NCBI GenBank assembly: GCA_029582265.1
Contig: CM055821.1
Coordinates: 41,363,004 to 41,427,003, forward strand
DNA from: Zoroaster sp. YZ-2022
Lineage: Eukaryota > Echinodermata > Asteroidea > Forcipulatida > Zoroasteridae
Reading direction: 5' to 3'
Length of the DNA stretch: 64,000 nt
Shown: piece by piece, positions 1-10,597 of the stretch
Layout of the letters: every line of letters starts with the position of its first letter
Numbering within the stretch: the first letter of the stretch is position 1
Position numbers and translations under genes: made by a program
The notes under the pieces: generated by a model
Told to the model about the DNA's origin: nothing
Database searches by the model: none
The model's input: only the letters and a program-made list of their open reading frames with translations

Positions 1-763
1 TAGGAAGGTTTTATAAGTACATGGACCAAGAATAAAGTATTTGAAAATTCAGAGAAGTTCTAATTGATGGGAATGGGGAAAATAGTGTATAATTTTAGAG
101 TAGCTGGACCATTGAAATGGGCATTGGTTTGTTTTCAAAATTGCACACAATTATTCTTGAAAATGTGCAATAAATTAAAGAAATATTCTCGCACGAAACT
201 CTCATCAAAAGAGAAAGGTATTTAAGGAAATTGCAGAGTCTCATATACTTATATAATTTCATGTGATTGTGATGTGAGTGATGTCTGAGAGAGGCCTCAG
301 GGGGCAGGACCTACAAGTACATGTATTGTGTCATGAATATTGTGCATTTTTCCTGTGAAATAATTGTCTATGTAAGTTTATTTGTATCTGAGAAGGGTAC
401 AAAATTAAGGAAAAGTGCAGTAAACAATCGCTAGGCTACTTATTTAATTTGTGCACAAACTGAAGATTTTTGGATAAAACAAAAATTACAAAATATATGG
501 CATAAAATTTCTACTGAATTTTCCTATCCTTATTTATATTCTAAATACATTTTGGTGACATCTGTTCATATTTTGTTAGTTGTTTACTGTCCAAAGTATG
601 TTCACGTAGGCCTAACTAACGTTAGTGACTTTGTCATGTTAGTTAAACAGGCACAATGCAACGACGAATGGACAGCTTAAAAAATGGATTTTTCTTGTAT
701 AAAAACACTAAGATAAATACAGGAAATCCTCTTAAAAAGTAACTTCAAGTTCAAGATACTTAC

Positions 764-796
764 TCTTTTTATGACCGTGTACTGTTGGCGATCCAT
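764..796 (-). CDS. 5' exon of tandem-duplicated gene, copy A (partial)
   Basis: Read on the minus strand, an ATG-started segment of 11 codons (MDRQQYTVIKR) ends at a consensus donor (AGA|gtaagt). An identical segment with the same donor lies at 6,202-6,234. There it joins, by splicing, an exon holding a better candidate start codon, so this short frame may be an upstream ORF or 5' leader. The remaining exons of this copy would fall before position 1. Confidence 0.45.
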
Positions 797-817
797 TTTT
801 ACAGCCTAAAAAATGAC

Positions 818-984
818 GTCTGGGCCATGGGCACCACACACACGCAAACAGCGTTGATATCGATTGTACATGCATCTCCATTGTAACCAAATATCGTGTA
901 CTACACGATATTTGGTTACAATGGATCTACATGTACAATCGATATCGACGCTATTTGCGTGTACGTTGTGCCCATAGCCCAGAC
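818..984. repeat. Long palindrome with 82-bp arms, copy A
   Basis: Near-perfect inverted repeat with arms 818-899 and 903-984 and a 3-nt loop (ACT); the inner 20+ bp pair perfectly around ATCGTGT/ACACGAT. It lies directly upstream, on the minus strand, of the 5' exon at 764-796, which places it in the presumed promoter or leader. It is kept in the second gene copy. Confidence 0.9.
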
Positions 985-1256
985 TAGCGCCTCGTATTGC
1001 GCCTTGCGGCGCTATACGAACTTTGATTCTTTCATGCAACGTATATGAAACATTTTAAATATTTTACTTTTTAGCGTAATTCGACACCTGATGAAGTAAT
1101 CATGACGTCACAGAAAACGGTTTCGTCTGCTTGATATGTTCTGTTCATGTGTTAAGTTTGAAGGCTGTAAATGCTTTGCAAGGATGCCTTTGTTGCCGGA
1201 CAGTCGCCACTGAGATTAAGAAGTAAAACAAAAAATTAAAACAAATACAAAAACAA

Positions 1257-1288
1257 TAGGTGTTCGCGCTGCGCTCTCGAACACCTAA
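1257..1288. repeat. Terminal hairpin of tandem-core element
   Basis: TAGGTGTTCG and CGAACACCTA pair around a GC-rich loop. It is preceded by the module GTTGCCGGACAGTCGCCACTG and a purine tract ending AAGAAGTAAAA. The same order (pre-module, purine tract, hairpin) recurs at 6,620-6,761 and 9,285-9,560, and inverted at 24,970-25,080. Confidence 0.75.
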
Positions 1289-2281
1289 CTAGAGCTTAAG
1301 TGTTTGTTAGAACAAACACACGGTGTTCGAGTCAACTTCCGGTTCAATCAAATTATCATCGATGATGTCAATATCATATTGTGCAAGGGTTTATCATCTT
1401 TTATAATAACAATATTAATTTCATATTCAAAATACATATAAATTTTGCGTTAGAATGTGTTGAATTTGAACTTCCTGTTTCGACAGGAAGTAAAGGTCAC
1501 ATTAGGTGGTTTGAAGGTCATATATGACCTCATGATTATGAAAAAATAACAAATTTGTCAACTTATACATTAAATTGAAGCTATGAGATTTAAAATTTGT
1601 AAAAATCGTTACTTCGTGTACCACTAATTGGACCATTGGCAAGCATTTATGGTAACTCATTTCACAAGAATTACAAGCTATTAATGTAAGGAATTCAATT
1701 GTGTTTTTTGTTTTCTAATAGGTCATTTAGTTCTTGAGATATTGGCTGTTGAACTTGGAAATGTTGTGAGATTTAAGCAGTAAATTAGAAATTAACAAGT
1801 GTGACTTGGAACACAATGTTTTTTATTTTAAATATTGACACTAGCCCAACACATGCTTTTCCAAAACCATGCTAGATGATAAATCAACATTAAAAATCAC
1901 TCATATGAAAATAGTTTGCCAGGGTTGTAGGTAGCCAGATCAACCTATTCAACGTTATTATGGGCATAAAGTCACAAAGTTGATTGAGGATAGAAGGAGA
2001 CTACATGTATAGTAACTGGATTAAACTTGGCTGCAAATTCAAAGAGCAGGAAGTGTGGGTTAAATTGTTTGGGGGAGTTGGGGGTTACTGAATACACTGA
2101 AGCGTGGAAGACCATATAAATATTTCCCCTTTCCTTCAGCTAATTAGCCTTTCATTAGAAAACAAGCTTATAACTACTACATGATAAAGTTTGAAGAAAG
2201 CTTGCATCCGTGCTTTCCATCTTCCACTGCCCCCCGCAGAAGAGTTTTTGTCAAAAAGTAAATAATTCCCAATTCAAACAA
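1286..2281 (+). mobile_element. Tandem-core (HINE-like) element, unit 1
   Basis: Begins ACTAGAGCTTAAGTGTTTGT with a hairpin GTGTTTGT-TAGA-ACAAACAC followed by GGTGTTCGAG. It contains one core block ACTTCCTG...CAGGAAGTAAAGGTCA. The next head-to-tail copy starts at about 2,282 and is nearly identical, so the period is close to 995 bp. No 3' hairpin or purine tract is seen at its right end, so it is 3'-truncated or fused to its neighbour. Confidence 0.6.
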
Positions 2282-3292
2282 AACTAGAGCTTAAGTGTTT
2301 GTTAGAACAAACACACGGTGTTCGAGTCTACTTCCGGTTCAATCAAATTATCATTGATGATGTCAATATCATATTTTCCAAGGGTTTGGCATCTTTTATA
2401 ATAACAATATCAATTTCATATTCAAAAGACATATCAATTTTGCGTTAGAATGTGTTGAATTTGAACTTCCTGTTTGGACAGGAAGTAAAGGTCACATTAG
2501 GTGGTTTGAAAGTTATATGATGACCTCCTCATGATTATGAAAAAATAACATATAAGTCAACTTATACATTAAATTGAAGCTATGAGAAATGACCTTTTAA
2601 AATTAATAAAAATCGTTACTTTGTGTGCCACTAATTAGACCATTGGCAAGCATTTATGGTAACTCAAGAATCACAAGAATTACAAGCTATTAATGTAAGG
2701 AATTCAATTGTGTTTTTTGTTTTCTAATAGGTCATTTAGTTCTTGAGATATTGGCTGTTGAACTTGGAAATGTTGTGAGATTTAAGCAGTAAATTACAAA
2801 TTAACAAGTGTGACTTGGAACACAATGTTTTTATTTTAAATATTGACACTAGCCCAACACATGCTTTTCCAAAACCATGCTAGATGATAAATCAACATTA
2901 AAAATCACTCATATGAAAATAGTTTGCCAGGGTTGTAGGTAGCCAGATCAACCTATTCAACGTTATTATAGGCATAAAGTCACAAAGTTGATTTAGGATA
3001 GAAGGGACTACATGTATAGTAACTGGATTAAACTTGCCTGCAAATTCAAAGAGCAGGAAGTGTGGGTTAAATTGTTTGGGGCAGTCAGGGGTTACTGAAG
3101 ACACTGAAGCAGGAAAGACCATATAAATATTTCCTTTACTTTCCTTCAGCTATTTAGGCTTTCATTAGAAAACAAGCTTATCACTACTACATGATAAAGT
3201 TGGAAGAAAGCTTGCATCCGTGCTTTCTATCTTCCACTGCCCCGCAGAAGAGTTTTTGTCAAAAAGTAATTCCCCAATTTAAACAAAATTAA
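2282..3292 (+). mobile_element. Tandem-core (HINE-like) element, unit 2
   Basis: Second head-to-tail copy of the 1,286-2,281 unit, starting with the same hairpin and GGTGTTCGAG. It differs by scattered substitutions and small indels. The modest divergence between the two units suggests a local duplication, not two independent insertions. The open frame at 2,898-3,122 on the minus strand lies wholly inside this repeat and is not treated as a gene. Confidence 0.6.
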
Positions 3293-3300
3293 ATGTAATT

Positions 3301-4525
3301 ATATCCACTGGATCAAATCTGATAATTGGTTGCCCTTTTCACTTTGTTTATGGAAAAACTTTTCAATTTTAGATTTAAATAAAGCCAACATTGGTATTTA
3401 TCTCTTGGTATTAAGTCTTGTATAAAAATAAATTTATACTTTATTTACTTTCAGGTAAAGTTTATAACAAAAATATAATGATCAATTGACATGTCTGTAG
3501 CTGCATCAATACTACAGAATTACAACCTAAAGATCAGATGCCATTTTGTACATAAATTGTTAGACATTGAAATAATCAAAGAGTTGTATGGGTGCTTGTA
3601 AATTTCTAATAAAGCAATGAAATACATATTTATTTTAACTGTCTGTTGGGTTTCATGACTTGACTTTTGTGGTTACACACTTCCCTCCCCCACAATCAAT
3701 TGAAACCACTTTGTTGACCTGTTTAACCTACTAGTAACCAATCTAGAAATGAGTGTACATGGTCTTACACATGTAACAAGTGAAATGACTTCAGTGTAAA
3801 TGAACCCAATCATGATCCTTTGTTGACAAGAAAACAGAGTATATATCCACTGGATCAAATCTGATAATTGGTTGCCATTTTCACTTTGTTTATGGAAAAA
3901 CCTTTCAATTTTAGATTTAAATGAAGCCAACATTGGTATTTATCTCTTGGTATTAAGTCTTGCACAAAAATAAATTTAATCTTTATTTATAATATACTTC
4001 ACTTTCAGGTTAAGTTTATAACAAAAATATAATGATAAATTGACAATGATAGTGACACTGTAATCAAGCATCTCCTTATTGTGACATGCTTATAAACTGT
4101 CTTTGTTTTCACCTATACCGCAAATAATTTAAAAATTATTCATAAAATTTGAAAACAAATTATACATTGATTTTGAACTTTTCAAGGTTGTACACATGAT
4201 TGGCAAAATGTCTGTAAAGATCAGATGCCATTTTGTACATAAATTGTTAGACATTGAAATAATCAAAGAGTTGTATGGATGCTTGTAAATTGCTAATAAA
4301 GCAATGAAATACATATTTATTTTAACTGTCTGTTGGGTTTCATAACTTGACTTTTGTGGTTACACACTTCCCTCCCCCACAATTGAAACCACTTTGTTGA
4401 CCTGTTTAACCTAATTGTAAACAATCTAGAAATGAGTGTACATGGTCTTACACATGTAACAAGTGAAATGACTTCAGTGTAAATGAACCCAACCATGATC
4501 CTTTGTTGATAAGAAAACAGAATCA
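3301..4525. repeat. Interleaved local duplication downstream of the 102-aa gene
   Basis: The block ATCCACTGGATCAAATCTGA occurs at 3,304 and 3,843. The block GATCAGATGCCATTTTGTAC followed by CTGTCTGTTGGGTTTCAT occurs at 3,532-3,680 and 4,219-4,365. The order is A-B-A'-B' with a unique stretch before B'. On the minus strand this lies just 3' of the gene at 4,592-5,264, so it probably represents duplicated 3' flank or UTR. Confidence 0.8.
4316..4321 (-). terminator. Polyadenylation signal AATAAA
   Basis: TTTATT on the plus strand reads AATAAA on the minus strand, about 270 nt past the stop codon at 4,592. A duplicated copy of the same context lies about 690 bp further downstream. Confidence 0.4.
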
Positions 4526-4591
4526 ACCTGCATTTATAATAAATGTACGCTCTGTATGTACGATTTAGTGACAGTTCAGAATGGGTGACAT

Positions 4592-5264
4592 TCAGGGGTT
4601 GTCATTGGAATCGGTAATTTTAGAATAAAATGTCGCCCCTTCCCCCAAGTTCTTGGTGATGGCATGTACTGCCACTGGTGATGAACCAACACATTTGGTT
4701 TTTTTCCCTAAAATTCTTTGGTCTATCATTGCAGCACTATAAAATCCAAGAACTAGGGAAGGGGAGGGGCAAACAAGCAATAAAAGTATAAGGGGGCCCA
4801 AATTACCAATTCCATTGACTGACGACTGGTGCTTCATTATGTAGAAAATCACACCCAGCATCAATTCTGCATAGCTGAAGTTGCAAGATGTTTCTGTCCT
4901 TTCTAAAAAAAGATTTAAGATTGAAAATAGGAGTAAGGCCTTAGATTTAAATAAATGTTGTTTAACTGACATGGATTGGAAAGGTGGTTATCAGATACAC
5001 CCTCTCTTGGACTGAAATGCCAGTACTGCTATAGCAAAAAATAATAACAAATTATAATAAACCTTAATTTTTTGTAATAAACAACCATTAAAACTAAATG
5101 AAATGTTCATCATTGGTATGAAGACCCCTTCTCAAACGATCTGTTAACATAAGACATTAAACCATACCAAGATTGTTGATGACTTGAACAGTTACGATAC
5201 TGCATTTGGATGTGGTGTCAACGCCGTGTTGGGGTACTGTTGGCTGGAACTCAGTCTGAGCCAT
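4592..5264 (-). CDS. Unrecognised ~102-aa protein, three coding exons
   Basis: Coding exons on the minus strand are 5264-5168, 4902-4807 and 4707-4592. All introns are GT-AG and all junctions are phase 1. Acceptors are tttttag|AA and attttag|GG; donors are CTTG|gtatgg and ATTG|gtaatt. The protein starts MAQTEFQPTVPQHG, has one sequon (NFS), a short hydrophobic run (ELMLGVIFYIM) and ends ITDSNDNP-stop. A 5' leader exon (6,202-6,234 and upstream) splices to 5,284, which lies 20 nt before this ATG. I recognise no family. Three junctions agreeing in phase plus a stop in the last exon make chance unlikely. The 5' exon and promoter are duplicated 5.4 kb away, so this is probably one of at least two tandem paralogues. 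Confidence 0.62.
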
Positions 5265-5278
5265 GATACATCGGAGTC

Positions 5279-5500
5279 AACATGCTGTAAAAAATAATAG
5301 TTAAGTTTTATGAAAGTACATGGAATAAAGTATTTGAAATTTCTGAGAAGTTCTAATTTATGTAAATGAGGAAAATAATATGTCACAGTGAACATGCTGT
5401 AAAAAATAATAGGAAGGTTTTATAAGTACATGGACCAAGAATAAAGTATTTGAAAATTCAGAGAAGTTCTAATTTATGGGAATGGGGGAAAATAGTGTAT
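5279..5500. repeat. Short tandem duplication, ~120-bp unit
   Basis: CATGCTGTAAAAAATAATAG followed by a related AT-rich tract occurs at 5,281 and 5,393. The first copy contains the splice acceptor (minus strand) used by the second exon of the 102-aa gene, so a duplicated acceptor also exists at about 5,397. Confidence 0.7.
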
Positions 5501-6201
5501 AATTTTAGAGTAGCTGGACCATTGAAATTGAAAAGGGCATTGGTTTGTTTTCAAAATTGCACACAATTATTCTTGACAATGTGCAATAAATTAAAGAAAT
5601 ATTCTCGCACGAAACTCTCATCAAAAGAGAAAGGTATTTAAGGAAATTGCAGTCTCATATACTTATAATATAATTTCATGTGATTGTGATGTGAGTGATG
5701 TCTGAGAGAGGCCTCGGGGAGCAGGACCTACAAGTACATGTATTGTGTCATGAATATTGTGCATTTTTCCTGTGAAATAATTGTCTATGTAAGTTTATTT
5801 GTATCTGAGAAGGGTACAAAATTAAGGAAAAGTGCAGTAAACAATCGCTAGGCTACTTATTTAATTTGTGCACAAACTGAAGATTTTTGGAGAAAACAAA
5901 AATTACAAAATATATGGCATAAAATTTCTACTGAATAATTGCCATAACCTTAACAACTGAATTTTCCTATCCTTATTTATATTCTAAATACATTTTGGTG
6001 ACATCTGTTCATATTTTGTTAGTTGTTTACTGTCCAAAGTATGTTCATGCACGTAGGCCTAACTAAACGTTAGTCATGTTAGTTAAACAGGCACAATGCA
6101 TGCAACGACGAATGGACAGCTTAAAAAAATGGTTTTTCTTGTATAAAAACACGAAGATAAATACAGGAAATCCTCTTAAAAAGTAACTTCAAAATACTTA
6201 C

Positions 6202-6234
6202 TCTTTTTATGACCGTGTACTGTTGGCGATCCAT
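6202..6234 (-). other. 5' leader exon / upstream ORF of the 102-aa gene
   Basis: On the minus strand, ATG and ten more codons (MDRQQYTVIKR) precede a strong donor AGA|gtaagt at 6,202/6,201. Splicing to the acceptor at 5,285/5,284 would extend this frame by about 30 codons to a stop, overlapping the main frame out of register. The longer frame that continues through the later exons starts at 5,264, so I read this segment as 5' leader with an overlapping upstream ORF. Which frame is translated is not settled by sequence alone. Confidence 0.5.
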
Positions 6235-6252
6235 TTTACAGCCTGTAATGAC

Positions 6253-6416
6253 GTTCTGGGCCATGGCATATTACAGCAAACAGCGCCGATATCGATTGTA
6301 CATGCAGCTCCATTGTAACCAAATATCGTGTACTACGCGATATTTGGTTACAATGGATCTACATGTACAATCAATATCGACGCTGTTTGCGTGTACGTTG
6401 TGCCCATAGCCCAGAC
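6253..6416. repeat. Long palindrome, copy B
   Basis: Same inverted repeat as 818-984, loop ACT at 6,332-6,334, right arm 6,335-6,416. The left arm has a few deletions. It again lies immediately upstream of the minus-strand 5' exon. Confidence 0.85.
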
Positions 6417-6761
6417 TAGCGCCTCGTATTGCGCCTTGCGGCGCTATACGATCTTTGATTCTTTCATGCAACGTATATGAAACGTTTTAAATATTTTACT
6501 TTTTAGCGTAATTCGACACCTGATGACGTAATCACGACGTCACAGAAAACGGTTTCGTCAGCTTGTTATGTTCTGTTCATGTGTTAAGTTTGAAGGCTGT
6601 AAATGCTCAGCAAGGATGCCTTTGTTGCCGGACAGTCGCCACTGAGAAAAAGAAGTAAAAAACAAAACAGTACAAAAACAATAGGTGTTCGCGGTGCGCT
6701 GTCGAACACCTAAAAACAGTACAAAAACAATAGGTGTTCGCGCTGCGCTCTCGAACACCTA

Positions 6762-8444
6762 AAAACTAGATATAAGTTTTTGTCACAACAAAAACAAGGT
6801 GTTCGGTTGAAGTTAAAATGGTTACGTCATCAATTCGAAGTGTTGGAGAAGTCAAATGTTAACGTCTGTTGAAGTTCTCGCGAGAAGTTTATGTGAATAC
6901 AATACAATACTGAATTTAGAAATTATTTTAATATTAAACTTTGACTTCCGGTTTGGACAGGAAGTAAGGTCAAATTGGGGTCACCTTTGTGTAAATACTT
7001 TTGACAATTAACAATCTGCACAATGGTACAAAAATGTCAATTTACCTCTTGTGGTTGTTGAGATATGATTTTTTTAATATTAAACTTTGACTTCCGGTGT
7101 GGACAGGAAGTAAGGTCAAATTGGGGTCACCTTTGTGTAAATACTTTTGACAATTAACAATCTGCACAATGGTACAAAAATGTCAATTTACCTCTTGTGG
7201 TTGTTGAGATATGATTTTTTTAATATTAAACTTTGACTTCCGGTGTGGACAGGAAGTAAGGTCAAATTGGGGTCATCTTTTTGTAAAATTGTTTTGACAA
7301 ATAACGATCTGTACAATAGTGCAAAGATTGTGAATTTACCTCCTGTGGTTGTTGAGATATGATTTTTTTAAATATTAAACTTTGACTTCCGGTTTCGACA
7401 GGAAGTAAGGTCAAATTGGGGTCACCGTTTTGTAAATATTTTTTGACAATTAACGATCTGTACAATGGTACAAAAATTGTGAATTTACCTCTTCTGGTTG
7501 TTGAGATATGATTTTTTTTAATATTAAAATTTGACTTCCGGTTTGGACAGGAAGTAAGGTCAAATTGGGGTCACCGTTTTGTAAATATTTTTTGACATTT
7601 AACGATCTGTATAATGGTACAAAAATTGTGAATTTACCTCTTCTGGTTGTTGAGATATAATTTTTTTAAATTATTAAACTTTGACTTCCGGTTTGGACAG
7701 GAAGTATGGTCAAATTGGGGTCATCTTTTTGTAAAATTGTTTTGACAAATAACGATCTGTACAATAGTGCAAAGATTGTGAATTTACCTCTTGTGGTTGT
7801 TGAGATATGATTGTTTTTAAATATTAAACTTTGACTTCCAGTTTGCACAGGAAGTAAGGTCAAATTGGGTTCATCTTTTTGTAAAATTGTTTTGACAAAT
7901 AACGATCTGTACAATAGTGCAAAGATTGTGAATTTACCTGTTGTGGTTGTTGAGATATGATTGTTTTTAAATATTAAATTTTGACTTCCGGTTTGGACAG
8001 GAAGTAAGGTCAAATTGGGGTCACCGTTTTGTAAATATTTTTCAACAATTAACAATCTATACAATGGTGCAACAAATGTCAATTTACCTCCTGTGGTTGT
8101 TGAGATATGATTTTTTTAAATATTAAAATTTGACTTCCGGTTTGGACAGGAAGTATGGTCAAATTGGGGTCACCTTTTTGTAAATATTTTTTGATAATTA
8201 ACGATCTGTACAATGGTACAAAAATTGTGAATTTACCTCTTGTGGTTGTTGAGATATGATTTTTTTAAATATTAAACTTTGACTTCCGGTTTGGCCAGGA
8301 AGTAAGGTCAAATTGGGGTCACTCACAACTCGTGTTTCGTGTTCTAAGTACATGCCAAGTTTCAAGTTCATGTGAAGTTTGCAAGTATGTGTTTGTTACC
8401 GGACAGTTATTGGGGAGAAGAAGAAGAAGAAGAAGAAGTAAAAA
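6762..8444 (+). mobile_element. Tandem-core (HINE-like) element with ten ~149-bp core copies
   Basis: Starts ACTAGATATAAGTTTTTGTC with a hairpin (TTTTTGT/ACAAAAA) and GGTGTTCG. Core copies begin with ACTTCCGG near 6,944, 7,090, 7,236, 7,385, 7,534, 7,684, 7,834, 7,984, 8,133 and 8,282. The element ends TTTGTTACCGGACAGTTATT, then (GAA)n at about 8,418-8,439. Subterminal inverted repeats, a central tandem core and a 3' simple-sequence end resemble Helentron-derived non-autonomous elements (HINE/DINE) and bivalve pearl/CvE elements; that family link is an inference. All long frames inside are products of the tandem repeat. Confidence 0.65.
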
Positions 8445-9560
8445 CTAGACGGCAGTGTTTGTGATATTACAAACACATAGGTGTTCGAGTTTTGTCAGGG
8501 CAGTGATGATGACGTCAGAATCTTTTTAAAAGAAACTTTGCATTATTATTTTTTAATATTAAACTTTGACTTCCGGTTTAGACAGGAAGTAAGGTCAAAT
8601 TGTGGTCACCTTTGTGTAAACATATTTCGACAATTAACAATCTATACAATGGTGCAACAAATTTCAATTTACCTCTTGTGGTTGTTGAGATATGATTTTT
8701 TTAAATATTAAACTTTGACTTCCGGTTTGGACAGGCAGTAAGATCAAATTGGGGTCACCTTTTTGTAAATATTTTTTGACAATTAACGATCTGTACAATG
8801 GTACAAAATTGTGAATTTATCTGTTGTGGTTGTTGAGATATGATTTTTTTAAATATTAAACTTTGACTTCCGGTTTGGACAGGAAGTAAAGGTCAAATTG
8901 GGGTCACCTTTTTGCAAATATTTTTTGCCAATTAACGATATGTACAATGGTACAAAAATTGTGAATTTACCTCTTGTGGTTGTTGAGATATGATTTTTTT
9001 AAATATTAAACTTTGACTTCCGGTTTGGACAGGAAGTAAGGTCAAATTGGGGTCAACTTTTTGTAAATATTTTTTGACAATTAACGGTCTGTACAATGGT
9101 ATAAAAATTGTGAATTTACCTCTTGTGGTTGTTGAGATATGATTTTTTTAAATATTAAACTTTGACTTCCGGTTTGGACAGGAAGTAAGGTCAAATTGGG
9201 GTCACTCACAACTCGTGTTTCATCTACTTGTTAAGTTCTAAGTACATGCCAAGTTTCAAGTTCATGTGAAGTTTGCAAGTATGTGTTTGTTACCGGACAG
9301 TTATTGGGGAGAAGAAGAAGAAGAAGTAAAAAAAAAAAAAAAAACCGAACAAAAACAAGAGGTGTTCGCGCTGTAGCTCGAACCCCTAAAAAAAAAAAAA
9401 AAAAAAAAAAACGAACAAAAACAATAGGTGTTTCGGGCACATACCCGAACACCTAAAAAAAACGAACAAAAACAAGAGGTGTTCGCGCTGTAGCTCGAAC
9501 CCCTAAAAAAAAACGAACAAAAACAATAGGTGTTTCGGGCATATACCCGAACACCTAATA
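8445..9560 (+). mobile_element. Tandem-core (HINE-like) element with five core copies and four 3' hairpins
   Basis: Begins ACTAGACGGCAGTGTTTGTG with hairpin TGTTTGTGATATTACAAACA and GGTGTTCGAG. Core copies begin near 8,569, 8,718, 8,866, 9,016 and 9,165. It is followed by TTTGTTACCGGACAGTTATT and (GAA)n. The tail holds four hairpins alternating between two types (9,358-9,388, 9,425-9,455, 9,475-9,505, 9,526-9,558), separated by poly(A) and GAACAAAAACAA. It lies head-to-tail with the previous element. Confidence 0.65.
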
Positions 9561-9699
9561 ACGCGTGAACAAATAAGCACAAAACACCCACAACACATGA
9601 ACGTGTTATGAGTCTATACAAATTATCACTTGGAAATCTTAGAAAAAAAGTTTTGTTGAAGCATATTATAGCAATGTTACATTAGGGTGATGTTTGACA

Positions 9700-10260
9700 A
9701 ACGAATAGTTTGTGAATTGTGTCTTTTTCATGATTGTCTTTTTTCAAGAAAAACTACAATTTTCTGATTAATTTCGAAATGTCTGGATTGTAATTGACAA
9801 AAAACCCTGGTGATTGAAAACTGTTACAATACCGGTATATTATTATAAGTTTCCAAGGCTTTGATCTGTTCGAAGCTGAGTGCAGCCCACTTTAATAGGA
9901 CCCCAACTCCTATTTTGACAGACAATACAATACATTTATTATTACATTGGCTGGGGTATTTAGGGGGTTTCCAGTGCAATTTACCAGACTTGCGCAATCG
10001 TAATTTCTTTTGTTACTGGCGACAAAGAAGCTGAAAGAATGATAATGCATGGTAGCTGAAAATACATTCATTGAAAAGAGTTGTTTATCCCGAGCTGGGT
10101 GTTGTTGATTGGGGCATATTGGTACCCTCATCGGGATAGTATCATTGACTCCGTCAGCGTGACTTATGAAAGAAAAAAAGAAAAAAATACTTATGGAGGA
10201 TACAGGGGGTTTACCTTGAAATTTACCAGAATTTTTTACAATGAAGCCTAGAAAAAGTAA
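9700..10260. repeat. Dispersed ~560-bp repeat, copy 1
   Basis: Matches 15,420-15,950 over most of its length; for example GCTGAGTGCAGCCCACTTTA and ATTGGCTGGGGTATTTAGGG occur in both. No coding potential is seen in either. Copy 2 ends about 250 bp before the signal-peptide exon at 16,203. Confidence 0.85.
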
Positions 10261-10597
10261 TTGTTACCCAGCAGACAGCATTGAAAGTATGTTTACGTGA
10301 TGGCTGTGAATGAAAGGCTTGAACAAGTATCCGCACAAAAACGCTATATTGCTGTCACAACTGCAACGGGTACTTTAAGTCGAAAGCAGCCCTGGCATCA
10401 AATGTTTATTATACACTGAAGAACATTTTCAGACCAATTTATATTATTGCGTTTTATAATAAAACGTCTCTTTATTTATCGATATTCCTCAGTCTCTTTG
10501 ATAGCGGCTTATCTGGTTATAAAGGGGGACTTGGGGAATCAGGATTTTCGCGACAGCAAGGATTTTCGCGACAGCATTCGAGCCCTTGACAACTCGA

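Larger units (their letters stand above)
1..1290. repeat. Segmental duplication, copy A (left-truncated by window edge)
   Basis: The block matches 5,411-6,712 almost base for base, with small indels; for example GGACCAAGAATAAAGTATTT occurs in both. It carries the 5' exon, promoter block and long palindrome of a minus-strand gene whose later exons for this copy lie left of the window. The right edge ends in the hairpin TAGGTGTTCG...CGAACACCTA (1,257-1,288), the same terminal hairpin seen on the tandem-core elements. The two copies are offset by about 5.4 kb. Confidence 0.9.
5411..6712. repeat. Segmental duplication, copy B
   Basis: Second copy of the 1-1,290 block, including the 5' exon, palindrome and the module before the terminal hairpin. 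Differences are small indels and point changes, for example an extra segment near 5,938. At its right edge two successive TAGGTGTTCG hairpins (6,682-6,711 and 6,732-6,761) replace the single one of copy A. Confidence 0.9.

Noticed and set aside
7666..8082. 138-aa minus-strand open frame with repeated TLLPVQTGSQSLIFK
   Set aside because: It is a read-through of the ~149-bp core array; the frame exists only because copies happen to keep the same register in that stretch.
6762..9300. CRISPR-like regular repeats
   Set aside because: Units are about 149 bp with no short direct repeat plus unique spacers, in a eukaryotic setting; they are tandem cores of mobile elements.
9231..9621. Phe-rich minus-strand frames
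   Set aside because: Produced by poly(A) and hairpin repeats at the element end.
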